Shown piece after piece: positions 45,445-57,389 of a stretch of DNA of 64,000 nt. The position numbers and the translations under genes were made by a program. The notes beneath the pieces were generated by a model, which ran no database searches, was not told the origin of the DNA, and saw only the letters and a program-made list of their open reading frames with translations. This DNA is from Amphiura filiformis. Taxonomy: Eukaryota; Echinodermata; Ophiuroidea; Amphilepidida; Amphiuridae. The stretch is taken from NCBI RefSeq assembly GCF_039555335.1, contig NC_092642.1, forward strand, positions 23,665,262 through 23,729,261, in the 5' to 3' direction. Positions within the stretch are counted from its first letter, which is position 1. Each line of letters opens with the position of its first letter.

Positions 45445-46142
45445 CTTTTCCATTTGAAATCGCATGCACCCCCTATGGAAGACAATATGACATAAATTTC
45501 CCACACAGGGAGTGGAGATTTCAAATGAAGCAGCCCATTCATGAATAACCCCATTTGATATCCACACCCCCTGTGTGCTAGATTAAAGTCATAATGTACG
45601 ATCTTTTATCAGAATTTACCTTTATTTTTTTCAAAACCGATTTTTTGGCATATTTGTAATACTTACACATGTTCTAACTTAAATCTATGAGCAAACTGTC
45701 AAATTCGTCCTATTTGTCGTAAAACGGGACGATTTTCTGTTGGTCCGACATAAAGTCATAATTTTTTATTATGACTTTATGTCGGTCACGATCGCAAACC
45801 GTAGTCTCGTACAAAACTAGCTTGGTTACGCTCTCTCCACATGTGGAGGGAGCGTAACAAATCTGGCCGCGTAGGAGACTAACTCTGAAGCCGCACTCGC
45901 TGTCCTAATCCAAATAGTGCGAGATGTTTCGAGTGATAGAGGTGAAGTTTATGATGTTGTTTCTTTGCAAATTCCCAATGTTTTTCAAGCGTCCAAATGT
46001 ATTGGGAACTTTCATAATGATTGCATATTATCATTTTAGAAGAAAAAAGAAAAATCTAAAAATTTAAAAAGATCGTACATTAAGGCTTTAAGGTCATGTC
46101 TTCCATAGGGGGTGTATGGATTTCAATTGGAATAGACCAATG
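45445..46142. mobile_element. Fold-back element with CCCCCTATGGAAGACA words, containing a nested element
   Basis: The left part (CCATTTGAAATC...CCCCCTATGGAAGAC) is inverted at the right (GTCTTCCATAGGGGGTGTA...GATTTCAATTGG). A shorter relative lies at 48890-49045. The interval 45587-46096 is a second element. Confidence 0.65.
45587..46096. mobile_element. Nested element, AATGTACGATCTTTT ends
   Basis: AAAGTCATAATGTACGATC at the left and GATCGTACATTAAGGCTTT at the right are inverted. A relative occupies about 47100-47460 (AATGTACAATCTTAT ... AAATCGTACATTAGGGCTTT). A TTATGACTTTATGTCGG hairpin lies in the middle. Confidence 0.65.
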
Positions 46143-46961
46143 ATGATGATAAATATCTTAACACTTGGACAGAGCAATAATTACTGTATTTGTTCCATTA
46201 ACCACCCAGGGCACCTAATTACGTAATATTGGGCGTGCGCTTATTTTTTACATTGTTTACATAATTGCATATACCTAAAAAAAGGGCCCAAAATATTCAC
46301 CCAGCATCATCAGCATGCCATATGTTTCGGACAATGATCCAGATTTGCATTGGCTGTTAATAAGATACAGTTTGCTTGTAAAGTATGGGTATGGGCAGCT
46401 AATGGAACAAATACAGTATTGGATTATGCAAATTTCAATACTACCTAAGTGCAAAATGAATTTGATAGTGCATGTAACTCCTGCAGCTTGATTCTGTATT
46501 TCAGAACAAACTCTTTGGTGACACAATCCAGCAAGATGACTCATTTTCAATCAAGTTTGAGATAATTTTCAGATGTATTGAAATACATTTCTGTTGATTG
46601 CATCGTTGAAATACTCATCTTAAGAACTGAAAGTTTCAGTTTGGATGGAAGTTTCCCAAAAATGCTACGGCTGGGTCTACTCAAATGCCCCACCCAATGC
46701 ATAGTGCTATGAACAGGAATGTGTGGAATGCGGATTTGGTACCCAAATTGTGAACTTGACATTCACAAGGGTACTAGTAGGGGGTACATGGATTATGTCA
46801 TGAAAAGGACATTTATATTTGTTTACATTAACTTTTTTCAAAAATCTACATGTAACCTTTTTTTAGGACACCCAGCTTTCTTTGGTGGGGGGGGGGGGGA
46901 TAGAAAAATTGGACATGGACAAAAAATTCAGGTTGCATCATTTTGAGATATAAACTTATAG

Positions 46962-46993
46962 CATTATTATTATTATTATTATTATTATTATAG
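46962..46993. repeat. (ATT)n microsatellite
   Basis: About ten ATT units. Confidence 0.9.
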
Positions 46994-47611
46994 CAGTACA
47001 TGTAGAAGTCTTTGAAATTCCAAAAAAGTACTATATTTGACAATGTGCATGTGAAGCCCTCAAAATTTGATGGGTTTTTTTTTTGGCCCATGAGTAGGGA
47101 TGAACTTTGGTAGGAATAATGTACAATCTTATATATGAAATTGTGGGGTTTTTTTCAAACCTGAATTTTTGGCGTACTCGTAATGTGTACATATGACCAA
47201 ACTTGCACCGGAATGGAATCGGCCTAATTTGTTTGTAGGTCAACTGAGCAAAGTTTGACATAAAGTCATGACTTTATTGTCCTATAGAACTACAAGTTGA
47301 ATGGCCAAAATAACCAGTAGCGTTTATTTCACTTTACCTTGTTATTTCAGCTTAAAATGGACAGAAACCCTTCCTGACAATTATTACTAGTATTATTTCA
47401 GCATTCTGAACATAGAATAACAAATTAAAAATTTGAAGGAAATCGTACATTAGGGCTTTTAAGTATTTTTAAAGCAAAACTGAAAAATCTTTGTTTTGCA
47501 ATCATTTTATACTATTTCTATGAATATTGAAGTTTTTAAATTAAATTGCATCAAGTAGTTTATTCACATGTGTCTTGCCTGTTGTAATGGTTTTTTAGAT
47601 TGAGTGTCCAT

Positions 47612-48240
47612 GTTGTGAAAAGGAAGTTCATTTGTCAAGATTTAGTTCAGATTCTGACATTTTTTTGACTATTCTTAACTTTTCTTAACTATTTCTTTAC
47701 AATTTAAATAAAGAAATACTGTATTGTTTGTAATAAACGCCCCAGGGGCTGTACATGATATATGATTATGATGATATCAATACAGGAGCGTTGCATTTTT
47801 CCAAAGGGGGCGTTTATTGGAAGTGAATAGTCAATGAAAAAAACTTGTAGAAAGGAGGGATTTACGACTATACTAATGCTATTTCCATTGCTCCCATGGA
47901 AATCGAGTGGAGTGGAAAATTATATTTTCGTGGTAATTACAACAAAATTACACCCGCAAGTGCATCATCTAGCAAGAGTCTGGTGAAATTCTACAATAAT
48001 TAGGCAATGAAATGGATGGAAGTTTGAGTCATAATAGGTTTTGTCCATGCAATTTAGCGATGACTCATAACCTTACTCACACGATATGACATGGAAATGT
48101 TTGCATTTTTGTCAATTTTTCACAGAAATATTGGAGAGGGCGTTTATTACAAACAATACGGTAGTTAAGTAATGTCAAGAAATAGTCAAGAAAATGTCAG
48201 AATAAATCTGAACAAATGAATTTCCTGTATGTAGTACGGT
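47612..48240. mobile_element. Fold-back element, GTTTGTAATAAACGCCCC centre arms
   Basis: ACTGTATTGTTTGTAATAAACGCC (about 47720) and GGGCGTTTATTACAAACAATACGG (about 48140) are inverted. Pairing extends outward through TTGACTATTCTTAAC and GAATTTCCTG/AGGAAGTTCATTTGT-type words to both ends. Confidence 0.65.
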
Positions 48241-48890
48241 ATTTGAAAGGTTATTGTAAACTGGCCTCAAAAATAAACTTTTTCACAAGGTCATATCTTT
48301 AAATCCCCTCCATAAAAATGAACAAAAATTTCACACAGGATTACTTCAATACTCTACTCTAAACACAAAAATTGCACACAGGATTACTTCAATACTCTAA
48401 TCTAAACACATGTAACCAAGCAGTTGTCCAACTGACACAACAGCAAAATGCACTGACATGGAACACCTTTCTGAACCAAAATTCACATCCCAACAGATTT
48501 CTTTTGTTGGGTTCCAATTATTCACCTGTAAAATGTGGTCCCGGAAGCTGTTCTGTGTCAGTGCATTTTACTGTTGTGTCAGTTGGACAACTGCTTGGTT
48601 ACTGACATGTGTTTAGAGTAGAGTATTGAAGTTATACTGTGTGTAATTTTTGTTCATGTATAGGCGAATAATTGGAATCCAACAAAAGAAATCTGTTGGG
48701 ATATGTGAATTTTGGTCCAGGAAGATGTTCCATGTCAGTGCATTTTGCTGTTGGTTACTCACATGTGTTTAGAGTAGAGTATTGAAGTAATCCTGTGTGC
48801 AATTTTTGTTCATTTTTATGGAGAGGATTTTAAGATATGACCTTGTGAAAAATTATTAATTTCTTTTTGAGGCCAGTTTAGTTGACATGC
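48240..48890. mobile_element. Complex palindrome with duplicated hairpin
   Basis: The outer arms (AAACTGGCCTCAAAAA against TTTTTGAGGCCAGTTT) enclose repeated inverted blocks. ATTACTTCAATACTCTA occurs twice on the left and as its complement twice on the right. GTTGTCCAACTGACACAACAG and the AAATCTGTTGGGAT/ATCCCAACAGATTT pair also recur. It looks like a fold-back element that copied part of itself. Confidence 0.6.
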
Positions 48891-49045
48891 ATACACACCG
48901 TATGGAAGATGTGACCTTAAATCTTCCTATACAGGGGATTGAAAGGAGGTTGCCTGAATGTCAATGGGCGAGTTCATTTTAAATCTACAGCCCGTGTGAG
49001 AAATTTTAATCATGCCTTCCATAGGGGTGTATGCATTTCAAATAG
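48890..49045. mobile_element. Short relative of the 45445 element
   Basis: ATGCATACACACC...TATGGAAGATGTGACC and CATGCCTTCCATAGGGGTGTATGCAT form inverted ends about 155 bp apart. Confidence 0.6.
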
Positions 49046-49793
49046 CCCACTGTACCTAGAGTTGCACCCAGGAAGGTTATTCCAATAAAATCAGGGGTGT
49101 GAGAGTTCAGATTAAAATCTGAATTCAGATTTTTTGATCTTGATATTTATCTCTTTTTCTACACTTTCTCTGTACAAAAGTATAGGAGCTTGCCAAATTT
49201 CAGACTTTTTCAGATTTTTTCAGATTTTTTTATCTGTGGTCACTCACACCCCTGTAAAATTTATTAAATGTTTATTATATATTAGATTACCCAAGAATGG
49301 GGTAAAATGCTAACATTTGTGCAGATGAAGAAGCATTTTGAGCATATTACAACAATGATATCCACCTGTACCATTGGAAATAAGGCAAGCCCCTTGGCAC
49401 GCGCCCTTCCCCCTAATCGATTTGAAAAATAGCTTGTGCCCCCCAATCAGATCCGGTGCCCTCCAATCATGGTCGTTGCCCCCAATGTGATGACCCACGC
49501 TACGCCACTGCAATAATATCCACCTATAGCATTGAAAATACGGTGGGGCCCTTGGTGCGTACCCTTCTCCCTTATCGTCTAGAAAATCCTGTAGAAAAAT
49601 TGCTGAAAAATAGCTTGTGCCCCAAATCAGGACCGGACCAAATGATGAGAACCCTAGAATTTGAAGACTTACTGGCAATGGCCCTTGAATAAAACTGCTC
49701 ACCTGAGCTCGGATATTTTTAGATCCATTTGTGTCTCGGAATGCATTTTGATGATAAAAGCAGGATCAGTCCAGGCATGAATGACATGACTTG

Positions 49794-51560
49794 GTATGCT
49801 ATCTACTGCTGATGAGGGTGTGGATGACATACTTGGTATGCTATCTTCTGCTGATGAGGGTGTGGATAGCATACTTGCTATGCTATCTACTGCTGATGAG
49901 GGTGTGGATGACATACTTGGTGTGCTATCTACTGATGATGAGGGTGTGGATAACATACTTGGTATGCTATCTACTGATGATGAGGGTGTGGATGATACAC
50001 TTGGTATGCTATCTACTGCTGATGAGGGTGTGGATAGCATACTTGGTATGCTATCTACTGCTGATGAAGGTGTGGATGGCACACTTGGTATGCTATCTAC
50101 TGCTGATGAAGGTGTGGATGGTAAACTTGGTATGCTATCTACTGCTGATGAGGGTGTGGATGACATACTTGGTATGCTATCTACTGCTGATGAGGGTGTG
50201 GATGGCATACTTGGTATCATACTGCTGATGAAGGTGTGGATGATAAACTTGGTATGCTATCTACTGCTGATGAGGGTGTGGATGGCACACTTGGTATGTT
50301 ATCTACTGCTGATGAGGGTGTGGATGTCATACTTGGTATCATACTGCTGATGAAGGTGTGGATGGATGCTATCTACTGCTGATGAGGGTGTAGATGGCAT
50401 ACTTGGTATGCTATCTACTGCTGATGAAGGTGTGGATGGTAAACTTGGTATGCTATATCTACTGCTGATGAGGGTGTGGATGACATACTTGGTATGCTAT
50501 CTACTGCTGATGAGGGTGTGGATGTCATACTTGGTATCATACTGCTGATGAAGGTGTGGATGATCCCAGCAAACACAAAACGTTTTCGACATCAGTCGCA
50601 AAAGGTCATAAAAGGTTGTCAGAAAACGTTTAAATGTCGGGTTATATAAAGGGTATATTAACAGTATAAAACGTTTTCATGACCTTAAAAAATATTTGTT
50701 GATAATCTACTGCTCAGCAAGCACAAATGTTTTACAGAAAACGTTTAAATGTCGGGTTATGTAAAGGGTATAAAAACGTTTTAGTAACATTCCAAAAACA
50801 TTCCTGAAAACTTGATACAAAACATTCTAAACAGAATGTTATTTTGGGGTTGAAAAAATATTTTGCCAAAAATGTTTGCCCAAAATATTTTCAATAACGT
50901 TTTAAAAACGTTTTCATGACCTTTATATAACCCGACATTTAAATGTTATTAAAAGGTTTTGAAAAAAACATTTTAAGAACATTTCTGTGTTTGCTGGCTT
51001 CAAATATTTTAACATAATGTTATTTAAGTATTGCCACAATATTTGGCAAAAATGTTTGCAAAAATAGTTTACAATAACATTTTATAAAAACATTTAAAAA
51101 TAGTGTTGTAGTGTGTTTTCATACAAAACGTTTTAAAACGTTATCATGACCTTTATATAACCCGACATTTTAATGTTATTAAAACGTTTTTACCTAAACC
51201 AAAAGCCAAAATATAACATATTTAAAACGTTTTTAAACGTTTTTGTGTTTGCTGGGATAAACTTGGTATGCTATCTACTGCTGATGAGGTTGTAGATGGC
51301 ATACTTGGTATGTTATCTACTGCTGATGAAGGTGTGGATGATAAACTTGGTATGCTATCTACTGCTGATGAGGGTGTGGATGACATACTTGGTATGCTAT
51401 CTACTGCTGATGAGGGTGTGGATGGCATACTTTGTATCTGAGACCATTATGGTTTCAGCTTGGTATGCTATCTACTGCTGATGAAGGTGTGGATGATGCA
51501 TGTATACTTGGTAGGCTATATATCTACTGCTGATGAGGGTATCATAATGTGTGCAATCTT
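49794..51560. repeat. 42-bp minisatellite, split by an insertion
   Basis: About 18 head-to-tail units of GGTATGCTATCTACTGCTGA + TGAGGGTGTGGATGACATAC + TT run from 49794 to 50564, and the array resumes at 51257-51560. Because 42 is a multiple of three, frames stay open on both strands and simulate 14-residue repeat proteins (S-T-A-D-E-G-V-D type). There is no signal peptide, start context or flanking exon. A decayed unit (TTCTTGGTATGCAATCTGCTG, about 55012-55032) shows that the array once extended farther right. Confidence 0.85.
50565..51256. mobile_element. CCCAGCAAACACAAAACG fold-back element in the minisatellite
   Basis: Starts CCCAGCAAACACAAAACG and ends CGTTTTTGTGTTTGCTGGG, 692 bp. Comparison with intact repeat units shows the target GATGATAAAC and an AT duplication (50563-50564 and 51257-51258). 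The interior is packed with AACGTTTT-type words and with internal copies of the ends (CAGCAAGCACAAATG near 50714, GTGTTTGCTGG near 50988). Confidence 0.8.
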
Positions 51561-51653
51561 CTGCTAATGAAGGTGTGGAACATACTGTGGATGACATACT
51601 TTACTATGGGGGGATGTATATGGCATACTTGACTGGCTATCTACTGCTGAGGG

Positions 51654-51862
51654 GGTGTAACAGGGGTCACTTTGACAAGAAGGGGTAACTTTGGTAGCTT
51701 TTTGCAAGTTGTGTTTTACAAGCTCAACTCTTTATAATTTTAATTTTCTTTTGAAAATAATAATTTTGCTTGAAATCAAAAATGTGTAGGGGTGAACTTG
51801 TAAGAAGTGATCCTCAACAAGCTGCCAAAGTTACCCCTGTATACCAAAGTTATACCCCTTTT
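51654..51862. mobile_element. Small fold-back element of GGGGTAACTTTGG words
   Basis: AACAGGGGTCACTTTGACAA...GGGGTAACTTTGGTAGC is mirrored by GCTGCCAAAGTTACCCCTGT...AAAGTTATACCCC. Similar words (CAAAGTTACCCC) occur at about 22180-22198. Confidence 0.6.
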
Positions 51863-52667
51863 ATGGTGTGCTATTTATTGCTACTGGTGGTGTGGATGAG
51901 TTGATATGCCATCTACTCCATCCAGGTAAGAGTGTGACTAACACATTTGGTGTGGTATCATTTTAAAATGTCGGGGTTATATAAAGGGTATAAAAACGTT
52001 TAAATAACTTTAATAAAATTTTGAAAACGATGCAAAATTTTTTAACAGAATGTTATTTAATTGTTGACAAAATATTTATCAAAAATGATTGCCCGAAATA
52101 TTTGTATGGGCGTACCATAGGCGGAGAGCCATACTTTAATTTTGTTTTGCAATATTTGTTCGCACGTTTAAGGGGTTATCTAGCCACTGTGTAGATTGAA
52201 AGTTGCAGGGTATATAGTATGTAAGCGAATGAAGAAGTAGATAGATTTTCTATAATAATGTGTGTTCAGGGGAGGAGATATTTAACAAAAACAAAAACAC
52301 CCAAGTCCGTCAAATGCACGAATAAGAATACGTGTATAAGATAGGCCTATGCACCATTGTGCATGATTGTGGAATTGCCGCAGCTGATTAGAGTCGTTCA
52401 TTTCGTGCGGTACCTGATTAGAGTCGTTCATTTCGTGCAGTAAATAGCGGGCAATGGGTGTATTTTTTGTTTGCTTTTGTGTTGCTTGTTGGAAACGCTC
52501 ATTTGTTTGCACAGACCTAGTCTCCTACACATCCAATTTATGTCGGGCGATCCGAACAAACATCGTGATAGCCACATACAGTCTGGCCTGAGGCACAGAC
52601 TATCAAGTGTTTGTTTACCAGTGACCTTCAATAAAATCGATACTGTAGTACAAACATGCTATATACA

Positions 52668-52860
52668 GGGTGTCCCTGAAAGAACTGTATCGTCGGAAAC
52701 TTAATTGTTTTGGTATTTTAACGACACAACTAAACAAAACTAAATACTTGGTGCGGTTGAGCAATAAATCGGCTATCACATACTTTTGACAATTTGACAA
52801 AAACACGAAATATTAAGATTAGAAATTTAATAAGATGGCATGGCATAATCACTGCGCATC
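52668..52860 (+). mobile_element. Half-copy of the GGTGTCCC element of 4791-5304
   Basis: ACAGGGTGTCCCTGAAAGAA and the following ~190 bp, through TAATCACTGCGCATCAT, are colinear with the left arm at 4791. No right arm was found nearby. Confidence 0.65.
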
Positions 52861-53659
52861 ATAATTTTTACTTCATTTACTGTATAAAACATACATCTTT
52901 TGATTCATTATGACACCAGATTATTCTTTTCTTTTTTGAGAAACAAAAATCCTTCCAAACTTTACATAGAGCCAAAAATTTACAAGATAATTTTTTTTAT
53001 TTTGGCATAACAATTTAGCGAATTTTGTTTTTGTTTGTTAACGTTTGTTTTAATACGCAATCACTCGGGCACACCCTTTCCAACGAAAAATGAAAACTTT
53101 AATTTTAACATTTAATTTTGAGCATGGAGAAAGGAAATCATAGCTTCCCTCCCGTTCATCCCCATTTCCCCCTTCTGTTTTTCTTCTCTTTTTTTCATTT
53201 TGCTTTTCACCTTTCCACATTTTTTCTTCTCAGACAACCCTTGTTTACCAAAAGTAATACATTTTATTTAATTTATGACGACACACACAGCTTTCTGTCA
53301 TCCCTGTCTAGCCCCGCTCCAAAGGTCTGACCTGGTTGGTTAAACCGGCGCGCCGCGGGCAGGCCAGATGTCAGAACTGCAAATAAAATGCAGCAAGGTA
53401 GAGGTTGTAATATCGTGCACATAGCTTCCTATACCTTGCTGTGTATAGTGAACAGAGCACGTGTATTTTGCTCACTGGCAATTGATACAAACCGAAGGTG
53501 TCAATAAATGGGACAGTATGGATCATTTTCGAAGTTTATGTTGTGATGAAGTTTGGAAGTCAACATGTGCGATGATGCCATAGGGTCTACAGGGGTTTTA
53601 ACAACATGGTGTATCGCCTAAACTTGGTCAGTTGTATTTGTAGTTGATGTTCTTACAGA

Positions 53660-54115
53660 GCTGAATAGATTTCGGGGTCATCCAAGGTCACACAGAGTTC
53701 ATCTGAGGTCAAATTACTAAAAACAGTCATATGGGCACGAAACTTGGTGGGTATAGTCAACACTTAGAGTCAATTTTTTGGAAGGTCATTTCGGGGGCAT
53801 CCGAGGTCACCCAGGGGCATCTGAGATCAAATTACTAAAACTGTTATATGGGCACGAAACTTGGTGGGTATATTCAACATTTAGAGTCAAGTTATTGGAA
53901 GGTCATTTCGGTGTCATCCGAGGTCACACAGGGGTCATCTGAGGTCAAATTAAAAACTGTCATAACAGCATGAAATTTGGTGAGTACAGTCAACATTAAG
54001 AGTCAAATTTTTGGAAGGTCATTTTGGGGGTAATCCAATGTCACCCATGGGTCATCTGAGGTCAAATTACTAAATTCTGTCGTATGGGCATGAAACTTGG
54101 TGGGTACAGTCAACA
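53660..54115 (+). repeat. ~117-bp tandem repeat, about four units
   Basis: Each unit reads GGAAGGTCATTTCGGGG...CATCCGAGGTCAC...CATCTGAGGTCAAATTAC...GGGCACGAAACTTGGTGGGT. Unit starts near 53780, 53897 and 54013 give a 116-117-bp period. Each contains up to three AGGTCA words. Confidence 0.75.
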
Positions 54116-54418
54116 TTGCTAGAAAACTGTCTAAACATACAAAATCTTCCAACACACGGCTCGGGTTGTTTTGATAAAGCAATACCAACACCTGTTGTGA
54201 ACTCGACACCACGAGGGGATTTTCCATATCCCAACCCGTGCTCTGGGCATCTTGTAAAACATAAACATTACACAGCTGTGCGGCCTATTACATTTCCATA
54301 TTATTTCCTTCTTTAATCACCCCACACTCCCCATCCACCATCCAGGCTTCGCCCATACAGGGTTCTGAAAAGAAACTCACATTTAAACACAACCACTACC
54401 ATACCATCACCCAACAGA

Positions 54419-54870
54419 GGGCGAGATGGCCGAGCGGTTAAGGCATTGCGCTGTCGGCCGGGAGATACGATCGACGAGAGTTCGAGCCTTGGGCTTGCCT
54501 TAGGTGAAAATTCTCCTGCCTCCCAAAAAGTTCCTATATGGTCGGGAATCCTTCAATTAAGTTCAGTTTCATCACAGAATTTAATTGTAGAATTTCTTCT
54601 CGCCCCCATACACTGCTTAGCACGTGCAGATATAGGTAGTGTGTGCGATGTCCGTGGTTCGGAAGTCACGTAAAGCCGTTGGTCCCGTGTTCAGGAGGAT
54701 TCATCCCTGTGCACGTTAAAGTGTCAGAGCTATTCGAAAAGAGAAGGGGGATCATCCCCGGTTCTGATATCTGCAATCAGTCCTAGGTTCCAGGATCAAG
54801 TGTTGACGAAATGTGACATATTATAAAGTCGCTCTGTCGACCGAAACCAAGAAGAAGAAGAACAACCTTA
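54419..54870 (+). mobile_element. tRNA-derived SINE (Ser/Leu-like head, AAG tail)
   Basis: The head has a good A box (TGGCCGAGCGGTTAAGGC, about 54427-54444) and a B box (GTTCGAGCC, about 54480-54488) at the spacing of a class II tRNA. A ~370-bp body follows and it ends in (AAG)n at 54848-54864. Polymerase III transcription is implied by the boxes. The body has no frame of note. Confidence 0.8.
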
Positions 54871-55013
54871 CACACCAACCGCGTATGCCGAAAACCGCGC
54901 AACCCGAGAACCGCTCTAGTTTACAATAACGTTTTAAAAACGTATTCATGATCTTTATATAATCTGACATTTAAATGTTAATCGGAAAGAAAATTTTTGT
55001 ATTTGCTGGGATT

Positions 55014-55975
55014 CTTGGTATGCAATCTGCTGTTTAACACAGATGACGGAAAGATTTGTCCAAACATCACCAAATCCCGGGGTAATAATTGATTTCAACA
55101 GCAATTGCCAATCTGGTTGGTTGGGCCTAGAATCATGCTAGAATGCTAGACCTGGGTTTATTTTTGTCAGCCACTGATCATAATGATGGAAGTTGTGGAA
55201 AAGAGAGGGGGAGAGATGAGAACTTGAGATTACAGCGGAGAGGGTGGATGAAAATACAACCAGAGTGGGAGTGTGGGTCCAGAATTCCAAAGTGTCACAT
55301 AAAAGTGGACCCAAATAACACCAGTTTTTAATAATAATATTTGAGTTTGGACCCTGGAAAATTGATGACGACCCATAAATTTCCAGATCAATGGTGCTTG
55401 AAGGTTTGGGTCTATTTGGAATAAAATTCCCTATTAACAATATTCGGTAATTGATTGTACATAGGCTATAGGTCAAACAAATAAAAATTGTCCGATATCA
55501 AATTGATAAAATGGCCTCAAAATGTTTCCTTTGTTATATAAGTTTACCTATATGCAACAGTTTGTTACCTTGGTAACGTGGACTGGAATATTACCATGGT
55601 AGCAACAAATATGTAGTGCAAACTAGGGCCTATTTAAAAAAAGATTATAACAAGATAAACATTTTAAGACAATTTTCATCATTATTATGTTTTGATGGAT
55701 CCAAGTGTGTGAAAATATTGGATCCAAAACATAATAATGATAAAATTTGATGCTTTACGCCCAATATTTATCGTCCAATATTTAAAACTTATAGCTCGAC
55801 CAATAAATATGGGCTCAACTGATCCAATTTTATATCACAATTGGGTAACTTTTAGAGCCCAAATCCAGTTTTTGACCTTTTTGCCAATATTAGAATACTT
55901 GTGACCTGGGGAATTTTGTCGAATAAGTTTTAACCAATCGGTACAATTTCAGTTTTAACCCCTGTGTAGCCTACA
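55014..55975. other. Intergenic, no gene
   Basis: It contains the short palindrome near 55686-55760 shared with 36612 and one decayed minisatellite unit at the left edge. Small overlapping frames at 55138-55476 on both strands show no domain. Confidence 0.4.
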
Positions 55976-56157
55976 CTGCAAAAAAATTGTGTTTAGAAAT
56001 CCAACAATTTTCTTGCACCACGTTTCTAAACACATTTTATTCCTAAACACCAATGTCAAATTTCAAGACATGTGTTAGATTTTAAACATGTTTAAAAACA
56101 TGGTTCAAGATAGTGTTTAGAAAAGTGTTTAATTTCTAAACACACTTTGCAGCGTGA
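55976..56157. mobile_element. Small fold-back element of GTGTTTAGAAA words
   Basis: Starts CACTGCAAAAAAATTGTG and ends TTTGCAGCGTG; GTGTTTAGAAA or its complement occurs about six times in 180 bp. The repeated-motif palindromic layout is the same as in the larger elements. Confidence 0.7.
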
Positions 56158-57389
56158 ACTTTGACCCTGTAGGTCACATCGTCAGAACCCCCCTAAAAAA
56201 TACAAAAATTCCCACTTTTTGCAGCAATTTTGTAGTCTTTTTTGCAAAATTTATATCCCCCCATCCACTGTGCCCCTCCAATCAACCCCGAAAAAAAAAA
56301 TTCCTGACACTGCAAGTTCTGTTCTACACGTCCTATAGGCCTATATCAGCCACGGATCGTGAGGGAGAAAAGTAAGGTTTGCAAAATCCCAACAATTTGG
56401 CATGTGAAAAGGGGGCCGGGGGGTGGGGGGGTAGTACAGAGAACGTTTTTGCCTATGTGAAGAGAATAAAGCGTTTTGCTGGGACGATGGTAAAGGGCCT
56501 ACTTGTGTTCGACGCCCAAGCCGGCTGTGTAGGTGCCTATCCCCCATTCCAGCCCTGCCCCATTCCAGAAAAATACAGCACTATTTTTGGGGGAATAAAA
56601 ATTATTATCAAGTCAAGTTCTGCTAAATGAAACATATAGCTCAATCCTAATCATTCATTTTAGTCCTAACTGGAGATAAAAGAAAAAGTTAACTATTTTA
56701 CATATTTCTTGAGCTACTTTAATAAAATGGTTGGTTATAATCAATCACTTTAATGAAACGTCTTTTCAAAAAAATAAAATGCATAAATTGAAATTAGTCT
56801 TTGGGCTTGATTGTCGCAGTACTAGGCCTATACGAAAAACACCCTAAAAACGCATGTTTTTGGCCCTTATTGGCTAAATATTAAAATTATACTTCGCTAG
56901 TTAGGACTAACTAAAGGATTAGGATTTAGCTATGTTTCATGTGGCAATACAGGATAATATTTTTTTTTATTCAAAAAATTAGTTCTGTATTTTACTGGAA
57001 TAGTCAAATGGCGCAGCCCTCCATACACGTAATATCAGAGAGTTGATATTCTTGAGAGGGCACTCTATTCACGTGGTTTCTTTTCCAACGCTAAAAGATC
57101 ACGAATTTTGGTGGTTTGCAAATAAAAAGTGTCCGCACTATCGATTGATTACGTAACTGTTATGAATAATTTATTAGGTTTTTCAATGCAATCGCCTCGA
57201 CCCATTAATACATATTATCTGTATTATCAAAGTACTTGGAATAGCAATCCGGTGAGTTCACTGAACTACGCCCTAATACTGATGGCGTTTTAATGGCGTT
57301 TAATGGCGCTAATCCTCTCCATACACAGATGAACAAATACAATAGATGAAGGTCAACACGTATGACCTCCTATGTGACATGTTACAGTA
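56158..57389. other. Intergenic with repeat fragments
   Basis: 56780-56960 is a diverged copy of about 21190-21370 (GAAATTAGTCTTTGGGCTTG, ACGAAAAACACCCTAAAAA, AAAGGATTAGGATTTAGCTA). C- and G-run fragments occur near 56260 and 56412-56432. No gene. Confidence 0.45.

Larger units (their letters stand above)
51965..55013. mobile_element. Second CCCAGCAAACAC-family copy, split by ~2.8 kb of later insertions
   Basis: The left remnant 51965-52110 (TGTCGGGGTTATATAAAGGG, AAAAACGTTTAAA) and right remnant about 54918-55010 (AATAACGTTTTAAAAACG ... TTTGCTGGGA) match the two ends of 50565-51256. Minisatellite-like sequence flanks both sides. Between them lie the 52668 element, the 117-bp tandem repeat and a SINE. 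A 29-bp direct duplication (CTGATTAGAGTCGTTCATTT...) is at 52383-52441. Confidence 0.5.

Noticed and set aside
49699-50548. Long repeat frames on both strands across the 42-bp array
   Set aside because: A 42-bp period keeps all frames open by arithmetic. Frames are open on both strands at once, units vary at random, and no splice or start context supports a protein.
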